From positions 124,001 to 188,000 of the forward strand of contig JADJOJ010000004.1 of the NCBI GenBank assembly GCA_016713825.1: a stretch of 64,000 nt of DNA, written 5' to 3'. This stretch comes from Candidatus Leptofilum gracile. GTDB lineage: Bacteria > Chloroflexota > Anaerolineae > Promineifilales > Promineifilaceae. Below, in pieces: positions 54,754 through 63,104 of the stretch. Under the pieces are notes generated by a model. That model worked only from the letters and a program-made list of their open reading frames with translations. It did not search any database and was not told where the DNA came from. The position numbers and the translations under genes are program-made. Every line of letters begins with the position of its first letter. Within the stretch, counting starts at the first letter, position 1.

Positions 54754-54820
54754 CGCGGAGGTCGCAGAGGGCGCAGAGAAATGAAAAACTCCGCGCTCTC
54801 CGCGTTCTCTGCGGTGAAGT
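54754..54820. repeat. Iterated GCAGAG-word hairpin
   Basis: The left half iterates GGAGG, GCAGAG and GCAGAGAA; the right half has CCGCG, CTCCGCG and TTCTCTGCGG. It lies between two genes of the same operon. Confidence 0.55.
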
Positions 54821-55480
54821 TTAGCTTGCGGTTAATAGGTTGTTTACAATTTTTTGGGCCTGGTCGATTTCGTCTTGAATGATGGTGTGGCCCATGTTGG
54901 GGTAGATTTTTTTGTTGACGGCTGCGCCAAGGTGGGTGAGGGTAACGGCCGTTTCCGCCACCCTTTCCACCGGAATATGAAAATCCACATCGCTGCACCC
55001 AATAAAAACCGGCGTGCCGTCCAGCGACCCGTCATAATCGCGCGGCGTGCCCGGCGGGCCAATCAGCCCTCCGCTAAAAACCAGCAGGCCACCGTAGCGC
55101 CGCGCCTGCCGCGCCACAAACTCGCTGGCCAAACACGCCCCCTGCGAAAACCCGCCAATGATGATCTTTTCTGCCGGAATGCCTGCCGCTTCTGCTTGCG
55201 CCACCGCCTCGGCCACCGCCTGCAAGCCAGAATCCAGCCCCGGCTGATTTTGCGGCATCGGGGCCAAAAAGCTGTACGGATACCAGGTGTTGCCCGCCGC
55301 TTGCGGGGCCAGGTAAGCCATCTCCGGGTGAGGCAGGACGGCGGCCAGCTCCAAAATGCTTTGCGCCGTCGCCCCACGGCCGTGTACCAAAATCATCGCC
55401 GCCTGGGCTTCGTTGAGCGGTTTGCCTTGCTGTAAGATGGGTTGGCCCTGGTGTGGGCCATTTGCTTTCATTGTCATCAT
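54821..55480 (-). CDS. Phospholipase/carboxylesterase-family hydrolase (MhqD-like)
   Basis: A 219-residue alpha/beta hydrolase of the Abhydrolase_2 family. ILVHGRGATAQSIL, nucleophile GGFSQGACLASEF, Asp in IGCSDVDFHIP and His in NMGHTI form the triad. The start at 55480 follows AGGAG. In Bacillus the MhqD esterase accompanies the MhqO dioxygenase under a MarR-type quinone sensor; gene order here is the same in kind. Confidence 0.85.
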   Translation of the reverse strand: MMTMKANGPHQGQPILQQGKPLNEAQAAMILVHGRGATAQSILELAAVLPHPEMAYLAPQAAGNTWYPYSFLAPMPQNQPGLDSGLQAVAEAVAQAEAAGIPAEKIIIGGFSQGACLASEFVARQARRYGGLLVFSGGLIGPPGTPRDYDGSLDGTPVFIGCSDVDFHIPVERVAETAVTLTHLGAAVNKKIYPNMGHTIIQDEIDQAQKIVNNLLTAS

Positions 55481-55496
55481 TTTTCACTCCTAAAAA

Positions 55497-55589
55497 AGCG
55501 GAACACAGAGTTTCGCAGAGTAGACACAGAGGGTCACAGAGAGAAGAAAAAATCTGAGCGCAATCTGCGCCAATCTGCGTAATCTGTGG
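55497..55589. repeat. Iterated CACAGAG / AATCTGCG region
   Basis: ACACAGAG-type words occur four times at 55503-55540, followed by CAATCTGCGC, CAATCTGCGT and AATCTGTGG. A mixed example of the two word families, between two genes of one operon. No ORF. Confidence 0.55.
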
Positions 55590-56546
55590 TTAATTTGCTT
55601 TAGCGATTGGTTTGAGCGCGATTTCCGGCAGGCGGGCTTCGATGGCGGGGCGGTGCTGCTCCAGCCAGGCAGGCAGCTTGAGGTGCGTGCCCAGTTCCGC
55701 CACCGGTTCGTCGTAGGGGAAGCCGGGGGCGTCGGTGGCAATCTCAAACAGCACGCCGCCGGGGGAGCGGAAGTAGATCGAGTGGAAATATTGCCGATCC
55801 TGCACCGGCGTCACCTGCACCCGCGCCTGCCGCAGCTTTTGCAGGTACTCCAACTGCTCATCATCGTCCACCGTGCGGAAGGCGATGTGGTGGATGGAGC
55901 CTGCGCCAAACTGGCCCGCTGGCTGCCCCGGCCGGTGCAAAATGTCTACGATGGTGCCCATATCGTTGGCATTGGCCTGGAAGCGGAAGCGGTTGCCCTC
56001 TTCGCCCACAAACTGGTAGCCCAGCTGTTCAGTAAGCAGCTGGCCGGTTGGCTCCACCGCATCCAGCCAGAGCGTGACGCTGTGGAAGCCGCGCAGCGCC
56101 TCGTTTTCGCCAATCGGCCCGTCGGCCCAGAATTGCAGCGTGGCTGGGGCGTCACTGGTGATCAGTTCCAGCGGCAGGCCGTCGGGATCGGCAAAGGGGA
56201 GCACATCTGCGCCAAAGCGGGTCTGGATTTTGCCGGTGCTGATGTCATTTTTCTTGAGCCAGTTTTGCCAAAAGCCCATTGCTTCGGGGCGGATGGTGTA
56301 GGCGAATGCGGCCGTTTCGCCATTGCCTCGCTGCCCCCGCCGCATATGCTGCCAGGGGAAGTAGGTCATGATGGTGCCGGGCGTGCCCACTTCGTCGCCG
56401 TAGTAGAGGTGGTAGGTGCCGGGATCGTCAAAGTTGACGGTTTTTTTCACCAGCCGCTGCCCCAGGATGTGGTGGAAGAATTCGACGTTATTGTGGGGGT
56501 TGCTGGCAACGGCCGTAATGTGGTGTAAGCCTTGTACCGGTTTCAT
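55590..56546 (-). CDS. Ring-cleaving dioxygenase, MhqO-like (VOC family)
   Basis: A 318-residue two-domain VOC protein. Metal ligands are in GLHHITAVASNPHNNVEFF and SIHHIAFRTVDDDEQL, with Glu in GGVLFEIATDAPGF. This layout matches MhqO/MhqA proteins, hydroquinone-linked dioxygenases. The start follows GGAG. A copy of the MarR dyad lies 15 bases upstream. Confidence 0.88.
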   Translation of the reverse strand: MKPVQGLHHITAVASNPHNNVEFFHHILGQRLVKKTVNFDDPGTYHLYYGDEVGTPGTIMTYFPWQHMRRGQRGNGETAAFAYTIRPEAMGFWQNWLKKNDISTGKIQTRFGADVLPFADPDGLPLELITSDAPATLQFWADGPIGENEALRGFHSVTLWLDAVEPTGQLLTEQLGYQFVGEEGNRFRFQANANDMGTIVDILHRPGQPAGQFGAGSIHHIAFRTVDDDEQLEYLQKLRQARVQVTPVQDRQYFHSIYFRSPGGVLFEIATDAPGFPYDEPVAELGTHLKLPAWLEQHRPAIEARLPEIALKPIAKAN

Positions 56547-56560
56547 AATTTACTCCAAAA

Positions 56561-56580
56561 TGTTTTAACATTAAACTAAT
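56561..56580. promoter_or_regulatory. MarR operator copy 2
   Basis: TGTTTTAACATTAAACTAAT shares TTTAACATTAAACTA with the perfect dyad at 57225-57244. Located between the marR gene and the dioxygenase. Confidence 0.6.
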
Positions 56581-56596
56581 CCGTTAAAAAAAGCCG

Positions 56597-57046
56597 TCAC
56601 GCTTGCGCCAGGCCCAATTTGCGACAAAGCGCCGCCAACTGCTGCTGCTCCTCGGCAGAAAGCGACGACAAGGTGGCCACCACGCCCGCCACGTGGCTGG
56701 GCAAAATGGCGGCAATCAGATCATGACCGGCCGGGGTGAGGTGCACATCCACACAGCGGCGGTCGTCTTCGCGCCGCTGGCGGCTGACCAGCCCCCGCTT
56801 TTCCAGGTGGTCGATCACCATCGTCATGTTGCCACTGCTCTTCAAAATCTTTTGGCCCAGCTCGCCGCTTTGCCTGGGTCCCAGGTGGTAAATTGCTTCC
56901 AGCGTGCCAAATTGGCTGGTGGTCAGATCATAATCCCGCAGGTGGGCGTTGATTTGCTGGCCGACCGAATCAGCAGCTCTAAAAAGTTTGATGTAACAAT
57001 CTAGCGCCAACATTTCTTCTGCTGTGCCGTCAAAATGGGTGCCCAT
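56597..57046 (-). CDS. MarR-family regulator (MhqR-like)
   Basis: A 149-residue winged-helix protein with DYDLTTSQFGTLEAIYHLGP, the recognition helix in ILKSSGNMTMVIDHLEKRGL, and the wing REDDRRCVDVHLTPAGHDL. Single Cys residues (LDCYIKL, RRCVDV, LCRK) could sense electrophiles. It leads a divergent or polycistronic group with the dioxygenase, esterase and VOC protein. Matching dyads flank it, so autoregulation is likely. Confidence 0.88.
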   Translation of the reverse strand: MGTHFDGTAEEMLALDCYIKLFRAADSVGQQINAHLRDYDLTTSQFGTLEAIYHLGPRQSGELGQKILKSSGNMTMVIDHLEKRGLVSRQRREDDRRCVDVHLTPAGHDLIAAILPSHVAGVVATLSSLSAEEQQQLAALCRKLGLAQA

Positions 57047-57224
57047 AAATATTGCTCCGCGTTGTGCTTTCTTAAAAGAAAAATGTATACACTCTCTGGC
57101 TGTGGCCAGCGTTTCGCCGTGCCACTCGGTCGGGTGGCCGCAGCACCTGGCTTGTTACCAAGAAAATAGCAAAATTTTGCTACGCACATGAGCATACCAT
57201 CGGCGAGAATAATGTCAATGCTAA

Positions 57225-57244
57225 ATAGTTTAACATTAAACTAT
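57225..57244. promoter_or_regulatory. MarR operator copy 1
   Basis: ATAGTTTAA-CA-TTAAACTAT is a perfect dyad with 9-bp arms, about 180 bases upstream of the marR start and 100 bases upstream of the ybaK-like gene. The related copy at 56561 supports an operator role. Confidence 0.65.
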
Positions 57245-57343
57245 ATTTAATAATTAGACGCTTTGGCCCTTCACTGCCAAGGAGGCCAAGACGGGGCTGG
57301 TCAATTCGGCAAAAATGGGGTGAGCTACTAAAATCCACCGGGT

Positions 57344-57823
57344 ATGATTGTTTATGACCAAATTGTGAACTTGCTGCAAAGCAACAAGATTTCTTATGAA
57401 ATGCACGTGCATGAACCGGTGCGCACCGTGGCCGAGGTGGAGGAAAAGCTCCCTTTTTTGCTAGACAAGATGCTGAAGACGGTGGCGTTTCGGGTGAAGG
57501 ACGGCCGTTTCATTCTAGCCGGTCTGCGTGGGCACGATCGCATCGATTATCGCCAGCTGGCAGCTTACTGCGGCGTCAACCGGCGGGCTGTGGAAAGCAT
57601 GTCGCCCGAAGCAGTAGACGCGGAACTGGGCTTCGAAGTGGGCGGCGTGGGGCCATTTGCCCTGCGGCCAGAGGTGATTGTGCTGCTGGATGAGCAGCTG
57701 GCTGGGCTGGACATTGTTTATTGTGGCAGCGGCCGTAACACCGCCACCGTGGCCATCGGTTTTGCCGATTTATTGCGCGTTTGCGGCGGCGAAGTGGTGC
57801 GCCTGGCGCGGAATGATGCGTAG
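57344..57823 (+). CDS. YbaK/EbsC-family aminoacyl-tRNA deacylase
   Basis: A 159-residue protein with the YbaK fold: LDKMLKTVAFRVKDGRFIL contains the key Lys, GVGPFALRP is the conserved loop, and CGSGRNTATVAIGFADLL closes the fold. Such proteins clear mischarged Cys- or Ala-tRNA(Pro). It lies divergent from marR. Confidence 0.88.
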   Translation: MIVYDQIVNLLQSNKISYEMHVHEPVRTVAEVEEKLPFLLDKMLKTVAFRVKDGRFILAGLRGHDRIDYRQLAAYCGVNRRAVESMSPEAVDAELGFEVGGVGPFALRPEVIVLLDEQLAGLDIVYCGSGRNTATVAIGFADLLRVCGGEVVRLARNDA

Positions 57824-57848
57824 TTTGGCTGCTGCCTGTGTATAAAAA

Positions 57849-57919
57849 ATGGTAATTGAGTAATTAAGTAATTGGGTAATTGACATAAAATTACCTGATT
57901 ACTCAATTGCCCAATTACC
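57849..57919. repeat. Iterated GTAATTG-word hairpin
   Basis: The left half carries four GTAATT words (GGTAATTGAG, GTAATTAA, GTAATTGGG, GTAATTG) and the right half complementary ATTACTCAATTG and CCCAATTACC. It spans the gap before the glycosyltransferase. Confidence 0.7.
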
Positions 57920-57934
57920 TTTGAGGAGTCATTT

Positions 57935-58690
57935 GTGCGAAGAAGTTTAACCATCTCCATGCCCGCCTTTAACGAGGCGGAAAATATCCCCGGCATGGTG
58001 GCCGATCTGCTGCGGGTTTTGCCGCGCCTGGCGGATGAGTTTGAGATTATTGTGGTGGATGATGGTAGCCGGGACGATACGGCCGTTGTCACCCAAACTC
58101 TCGCCGCCCAACATCCTGAACTGAAGCTGGTGCAGCATGAGGTGAACAGGGGGTATGGAACGGCCGTACTCACCGGGCTCACCCACGCCACCAAGGAACT
58201 GGTCTTCTTCACCGACGCCGACCGCCAGTTTGATCTGGCGGAGATTGAAAAACTGCTGGCGCACATTGAAACGGCCGATCTCGTCGTCGGTTACCGTGCG
58301 CCGCGCCGCGATCCGTTTATGCGGCGGCTGAACGGCAAGGGGTGGAGCTGGCTGGTGACGCTGCTCTTCGGCTACACCGCCCGCGACATTGATTGTGCCT
58401 TCAAGCTGATGCGCCGCAGCGTGATTGAGCGGTTGCAAGATGAGATCAGTTCTGGCGGGGCCACCTTCAGTGCCGAATTTTTGGTGCGGGCCAAGCAGGC
58501 GGGCTTCAAAATTGTGGAAGTACCGATTGTGGGGCATCGGCCGCGTGTGGCGGGCAACCCGACGGGAGCTAAGTTCAGCGTCATTTTGCGCGCGTTTAAG
58601 GAGCTGGTGCAGTTCCGGCTGGGGCTGCGGCGGGAGGCAAAGTTGGCGGTGAAATCAGAAGTAAAGACGGAAAGGGGAACGGCCGTTTAA
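57935..58690 (+). CDS. Family 2 glycosyltransferase, dolichol-phosphate-mannose-synthase-like
   Basis: The GTG start at 57935 follows GAGGAG. A 251-residue GT-A protein with SISMPAFNEAENIPGMV, DDGSRDDTAVV, DXD-type FTDADRQFDLAE, and a later RAKQAGFKIVEVPI. No C-terminal membrane helices, so it is soluble or peripheral. It probably adds a sugar to a lipid carrier. Confidence 0.88.
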   Translation: MRRSLTISMPAFNEAENIPGMVADLLRVLPRLADEFEIIVVDDGSRDDTAVVTQTLAAQHPELKLVQHEVNRGYGTAVLTGLTHATKELVFFTDADRQFDLAEIEKLLAHIETADLVVGYRAPRRDPFMRRLNGKGWSWLVTLLFGYTARDIDCAFKLMRRSVIERLQDEISSGGATFSAEFLVRAKQAGFKIVEVPIVGHRPRVAGNPTGAKFSVILRAFKELVQFRLGLRREAKLAVKSEVKTERGTAV

Positions 58691-58727
58691 CAGTTGACAG
58701 CGGTTATACCCGAGTTATACTTTTAGC

Positions 58728-58964
58728 ATGAAGACAGCAATTTCTATTCCTGACCCAATTTTTGAGGAAGCTGAGGGCCTGGCAAAACGTTTAGGCGTTT
58801 CGCGCAGTGAACTATACGCCAAAGCAGTTGCTGCTTTTGTCGAAGAGCATCGTGGTGAGCAAATTGTCGAGGCGCTCAATAAGATTTATGGTCAGGAGCC
58901 ATCCGAACTTGAGGCTGATTTACAGCAGCTGCAAGAACAAGCGTTAACTCTGGACGAATGGTAA
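58728..58964 (+). CDS. Antitoxin, ribbon-helix-helix type
   Basis: A 78-residue protein. N-terminal MKTAISIPDPIFEEAEGLAK, then RLGVSRSELYAKAV, is a CopG/RHH DNA-binding fold; the acidic C-terminus would wrap the toxin. It overlaps or abuts the MazF-like gene. The pair would be autoregulated. Confidence 0.85.
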   Translation: MKTAISIPDPIFEEAEGLAKRLGVSRSELYAKAVAAFVEEHRGEQIVEALNKIYGQEPSELEADLQQLQEQALTLDEW

Positions 58965-59302
58965 TGGAACGAGGGGAAATTTGGTGGGCCAGCTTGCCAG
59001 AGCCAACCGGGTCCGTACCTGGGTTTCGGCGGCCTGTTCTTGTGATCCAGTCGGACTTCTTCAACGTCAGCCAGATTCAAACGGTCGTTGTGGCCGCTAT
59101 CAGCTCCAATCTGAACCTTTTAGCAGCACCAGGCAACATTTTTTTGCCCGCAACGGAAAGCGGTTTGCCGAAAGACTCGGTAGTGAATGTTTCGCAAATT
59201 ATCACGGTAAACAAGCGGGCGCTGACAGAAAAAGTATCTTCCCTCAGCGCCAAACAATTTTCCGAAGTAGAATCTGGCTTACGACTGGTTTTGGCCCTTT
59301 AA
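58958..59302 (+). CDS. MazF/PemK-family mRNA interferase toxin
   Basis: About 112-114 residues. Family motifs are RGEIWWASLPEPTGSVPGFR, RPVLVIQSDFFN and GLPKDSVVNVSQIITVNK. ATG at 58958 overlaps the antitoxin; ATG at 58964 (TAATG) is equally possible. It cleaves RNA at short sequences when unopposed. Its end overlaps the convergent trmH gene by 4 bases. Confidence 0.88.
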   Translation: MVMERGEIWWASLPEPTGSVPGFRRPVLVIQSDFFNVSQIQTVVVAAISSNLNLLAAPGNIFLPATESGLPKDSVVNVSQIITVNKRALTEKVSSLSAKQFSEVESGLRLVLAL

Positions 59303-60042
59303 GCAAATCCCCGCGCTTGCCACGCCTGGTAAATGAGGATGGAACCGGCCACGGCCGCATTGAGCGACTCCACCTTGCCCTTCTGCGGCAGCATCAGGCG
59401 AATGTCGCAGGTTTCACGCACCAGGCGGCGCATCCCCTGCCCCTCATGCCCCACCACAATGCCCAGCGGCATGTTCAAATCCACCTGGCCCAGCGATTGG
59501 GCGTCTTCGGCCAAATCCATGCCCACCAGCCAAACGTTGTTTTGTTGCAGTTGGCGCATGGTGGCTACCAGGTTCGTCACCTGGGCCACCAGCAAATGTT
59601 CGGCGGCCCCGGCGGAATATTGCACCACGGCGGGGGTAATCTCCGGGGCACGGCGGTCCTGCACGATGACGCCATGCACGCCGCAAATTTCGGCCGTACG
59701 CAGCAGCGCACCGATGTTTTGCGGCCCGTGCAGCAAATCCAGCAGCAGCAAAAATGGCTTTTCGCCGCGCTGTTCGGCTAACTCCAAAATCTCATCCACC
59801 TCGCTGTAGACGTATGGCCCTACCTCCAGCGCCATGCCCTGGTGGCTGTGGTCTTTGGCCAGACGGCCGATTTTTTGTTTATCGGCCGTTTGGATGCGCA
59901 CGCCCCGCTTTTGCGCCGCCTCGCGCACCGGCTGGGCCAGCTTCTTGTCCAGCCCCTCTTGCAGCCACAGCGAAAAAATCTCCCGGCGGCTGCCGCGCAG
60001 GGCTTCTAAAACAGTGTTGCGGCGAATGAGGATTTCGGTCAT
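59299..60042 (-). CDS. TrmH/SpoU-family 23S rRNA ribose methyltransferase (RlmB-like)
   Basis: A 247-residue SPOUT enzyme. An N-terminal substrate-binding domain (VLEALRGSRREIFSLWLQEG) precedes the SPOUT domain: LLDLLHGPQNIGALLRTAE, IVVGHEGQGMRRLV and knot motif VESLNAAVAGSILIYQ. Methylates a ribose 2'-OH in rRNA. Downstream of cysS on the same strand. Confidence 0.9.
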   Translation of the reverse strand: MTEILIRRNTVLEALRGSRREIFSLWLQEGLDKKLAQPVREAAQKRGVRIQTADKQKIGRLAKDHSHQGMALEVGPYVYSEVDEILELAEQRGEKPFLLLLDLLHGPQNIGALLRTAEICGVHGVIVQDRRAPEITPAVVQYSAGAAEHLLVAQVTNLVATMRQLQQNNVWLVGMDLAEDAQSLGQVDLNMPLGIVVGHEGQGMRRLVRETCDIRLMLPQKGKVESLNAAVAGSILIYQAWQARGFA

Positions 60043-60056
60043 CGGTAGTCCGTTGT

Positions 60057-60104
60057 CGGTAATCGGTAATCGGTTATTGGTAATCCGTGTTTTACCGATT
60101 ACCG
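60057..60104. repeat. Iterated GGTAATC-word hairpin
   Basis: CGGTAATCGGTAA (60057-60069) and TTACCGATTACCG (60092-60104) are perfect arms; further partial copies extend to 60128. It lies between cysS and trmH. Confidence 0.75.
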
Positions 60105-60126
60105 TTCACCGTTTACGGATTACCGT

Positions 60127-61569
60127 TTATCCCAGCTTCCAGATCGTGCCATCGGCCCGATCTTCCAAAACGACGCCCAACTCGCGCAGCTGGTTGCGGA
60201 TTTTGTCGCCGGTGGCCCAATCTTTGTTGGCGCGGGCCTGGGCGCGCAGCTCGATCAGCAGGCGGATGAGCCCGGCTTCGCGCTCGGCGTCGCTGTCTTG
60301 CGTGGTTTCATCGGGGATGATGCCCAGGACGGTGCCGCCCAGCTCGCGGTAGAGGCCGTCTAGCGCGGCCAGCGATTCCTGCGACTGGGCGCCCTGCTCG
60401 TTAAGCAGGCTGTTGACCTGGCGAGTGTAATCTTGCAGGATGGCCAGGGCGGCGGGGGCGTTGAAGTCGTCGTTCATTTTGTCGATGAAGGCGGCTTTGG
60501 TTTTGTCTACCAGTTCTTGCACGGTGGCGGAGAGTGGGCCGGAAACGGCCGTTCTCATCTGCTCCCGCACCAACGTCACCGCCCCCCACAGCCGCTGCCA
60601 CCCCTTGGTCGCCGCTTCCACCGCCTCATCAGAAAAGTCGATGGGGTTGCTGTAATGGCTGGACAAAATGAAGGCGCGAATTGCTTCTGGCCGCCAGCGG
60701 GCCAGTGCCTCTTTGATGGTGAGCGTGTTGCCCAGGCTTTTGCTCATCTTCACGCCGTCTAGCGTCAGCGAGCCGGTGAGCATCCAATAGCGGGCAAACG
60801 TTTCGCCGTGGGCGGCTTCACTCTGGGCAATTTCACATTCGTTGTGCGGGAAGATGTTGTCGATGCCGCCGCCGTGAATGTCGAAGGTGGGGCCGAGGTA
60901 TTTGTTGGCCATCGCCGAGCATTCCACGTGCCAGCCGGGGAAGCCTTCGCCCCAGGGGCTGGGCCAGCGCAAAATGTGCTCCGGTTCGGCTTTTTTCCAC
61001 AGGGCAAAGTCGGCGGGATGGCGCTTTTCGCTGCGGACGGCTTCGCGCGCGCCTTCTTCCTGATCTTCCACAATACGGCCGCTTAATTTGCCATACTCAG
61101 GATAAGAGAGCACGTCGAAGTAAACGGAGCCGTCTACCTCGTAGGCGTGGCCCTTGTCGATGAGCTCCTGGATCATGGCGATTTGTTCCGGGATGTGGCC
61201 GCTGGCGCGGGGGCTGATGTCTGGCCGCTGCACGCCGAGGGCGTCCATGTCGGCAAAGTAGCCGCGCATGTAGGTTTCTACCACCTGCATGGGCAGGGCA
61301 GACATCTGCTCCGCTTTGCGCAGGATGCGGTCTTCGCCGGTGGCCAGCATGTGGCCGACGTCGGTGATGTTTTGCACGTAGAGCACTTTGTAGCCGCTGT
61401 AACGCAGGTAGCGCACGATTACATCGAAGCCGACGTACGTTTTGGCGTGGCCGATGTGGGAATAATCGTACACCGTGGGGCCGCAGACGTAGATATTGAC
61501 ACGGCCGTCTACCAGCGGCACAAACTGTTCTTTCTCGCGGTTGAGTACATTGTAAATTTTCAGTGACAT
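60127..61569 (-). CDS. cysS: Cysteinyl-tRNA synthetase
   Basis: The ATG at 61569 follows GGAG, giving 480 residues. Zn-ligand Cys in NIYVCGPTVYDYSHIGHAKT (HIGH motif), GWHVECSAMA and HNECEIAQ-type motif; KMSKSLGN is intact. Essential for charging tRNA(Cys). Located between gltX and trmH on the same strand. Confidence 0.95.
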   Translation of the reverse strand: MSLKIYNVLNREKEQFVPLVDGRVNIYVCGPTVYDYSHIGHAKTYVGFDVIVRYLRYSGYKVLYVQNITDVGHMLATGEDRILRKAEQMSALPMQVVETYMRGYFADMDALGVQRPDISPRASGHIPEQIAMIQELIDKGHAYEVDGSVYFDVLSYPEYGKLSGRIVEDQEEGAREAVRSEKRHPADFALWKKAEPEHILRWPSPWGEGFPGWHVECSAMANKYLGPTFDIHGGGIDNIFPHNECEIAQSEAAHGETFARYWMLTGSLTLDGVKMSKSLGNTLTIKEALARWRPEAIRAFILSSHYSNPIDFSDEAVEAATKGWQRLWGAVTLVREQMRTAVSGPLSATVQELVDKTKAAFIDKMNDDFNAPAALAILQDYTRQVNSLLNEQGAQSQESLAALDGLYRELGGTVLGIIPDETTQDSDAEREAGLIRLLIELRAQARANKDWATGDKIRNQLRELGVVLEDRADGTIWKLG

Positions 61570-61647
61570 ACAAACTCCAGAGTGAGCCACAGAGGGAAAA
61601 GAGGAAAACGCGAGTCGTTCAGATTTCGTAAGTTTTTGAGTGAAACG

Positions 61648-61705
61648 TGATGCGTGAAACGTGATTTGCTTTGGATGGTAATCACGGTTCACGTTTCACG
61701 CATCA
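61648..61705. repeat. Inverted repeat, 17-bp arms, GCGTGA words
   Basis: TGATGCGTGAAACGTGA (61648-61664) and TCACGTTTCACGCATCA (61689-61705), perfect. It shares GATGCGTGA with the hairpin at 44451. Confidence 0.75.
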
Positions 61706-61748
61706 GAAATCTAAATAACCAAAACTCTTAACGTTCTGTGGCAATTTT

Positions 61749-63104
61749 CTATAATCGTAGCGCATTGGCGGTGCGTTGCAAAGTGCGGTTTTTGCCCAGG
61801 ATGGCCATGACTTCCGCCAGGGGCGGGCCGCCGGTTTGGCCGGTGAGGGCGGCGCGGATGGGATGGAAAACGGCCGTTGGCTTCCACCCTTCACTTTCCT
61901 TAAAACTGTTGCGCAACCCCTGCAAAATGCTTTGCGCTGTGGCTTCATCCAGCAGCACCACGTGGGCCAGTTCGGCCACCAGGCGGGTCAGCACCGGATG
62001 GGCCGATTCGCTGTGCAGCGCTTCTGCTGCGCCGGGGGCCAGCTCGAAATTGTCGGCAAAGGCCCATTCGGCGGCGTCTACGGCATCTTCCAGCTTGCTG
62101 AGGCCGTCGCGGAGTACGGCCGTTAGCCGCACCAGCCATTCATTTTGCATCGGCATTTCATCGTACACTTCTTCGAGGAACGGCCGTATCAATTCTGCCA
62201 ACTTCTCGTTGCTGTGCCGCTGCATGTACTGCCGATTCATCCAGTTCAGCTTGTCCCAATCGAAGATCGACGGGCTGGCGGACAGTCGCTCCAGCCGAAA
62301 CTGCTGCCGAACGTCCCACTTGTCCACCATTTCCTGGCTGTTGTCGGGCGTCCAGCCGAGCAACAGCAGGTAGTTGAACAGCGCCGAGGGCAGGTAGCCC
62401 GCCGCCTGAAAGTCGCGAATGAGGTAGCCGCCTTCGGGGTCGCGCTTTTTCAGCTTTTGGCCCTGCCGGTTGAGGATGAGCGGCAGATGGACCCAGACCG
62501 GTTCATCCCAGCCCATTGCTTTGTGCAGCTGAATGTGAATGGGTGAACTGGGTATCCAATCTTCGCCGCGTATCACGTGGGTGATGCCCATGTCGTGGTC
62601 GTCGGTGATGGTGGCCAGGTGGTAGAGCGGGTCGCCGCTGCTGCGCACGATGATGGGGTCTTGGAAACGGCCGTTGTCGAACTTTATCTCGCCGCGAATG
62701 GCATCGTGCAAAACGGTTTCGCCCGTTTTGGGCATTTTGAGGCGCAGGGGGTTGCCGCTGGCGCTGGCCGGGTGGGCCGGATCGTCGCCGTAGTAGGCGT
62801 GGCCTTCATCGACCAATTTTTCGATGGTGCGTTGGTGAAACGGCCGTCTTTCTGACTGCACATATGGCCCAGACTCGCCGCCTATGTCTGGCCCTTCGTC
62901 CCAATCCAGCCCCAGCCAGGTGAGCGCATCAAAAATGAGCTGGGTCGCTTCTGGAGTGTTGCGGGCGGCGTCGGTATCTTCCAGGCGGATGATAAAGTCG
63001 CCTTTGAGCGCCCGGGAGAGTGCCCAGCAGAAGACGGCCGTATGCATATTGCCCACGTGCACGGGGCCGGTTGGGCTGGGGGGGAAGCGCAGTCGGGGTA
63101 CCAT
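61749..63104 (-). CDS. gltX: Glutamyl-tRNA synthetase
   Basis: A 451-residue class I synthetase. The N-terminal FPPSPTGPVHVGNMHTAVF contains the HIGH-like HVGN; the KMSKS loop reads KLKKRDPE. It overlaps the upstream PIN/TRAM gene stop (TAATG). Missing the usual long C-terminus seen in some bacteria, but complete in fold. Confidence 0.93.
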   Translation of the reverse strand: MVPRLRFPPSPTGPVHVGNMHTAVFCWALSRALKGDFIIRLEDTDAARNTPEATQLIFDALTWLGLDWDEGPDIGGESGPYVQSERRPFHQRTIEKLVDEGHAYYGDDPAHPASASGNPLRLKMPKTGETVLHDAIRGEIKFDNGRFQDPIIVRSSGDPLYHLATITDDHDMGITHVIRGEDWIPSSPIHIQLHKAMGWDEPVWVHLPLILNRQGQKLKKRDPEGGYLIRDFQAAGYLPSALFNYLLLLGWTPDNSQEMVDKWDVRQQFRLERLSASPSIFDWDKLNWMNRQYMQRHSNEKLAELIRPFLEEVYDEMPMQNEWLVRLTAVLRDGLSKLEDAVDAAEWAFADNFELAPGAAEALHSESAHPVLTRLVAELAHVVLLDEATAQSILQGLRNSFKESEGWKPTAVFHPIRAALTGQTGGPPLAEVMAILGKNRTLQRTANALRL

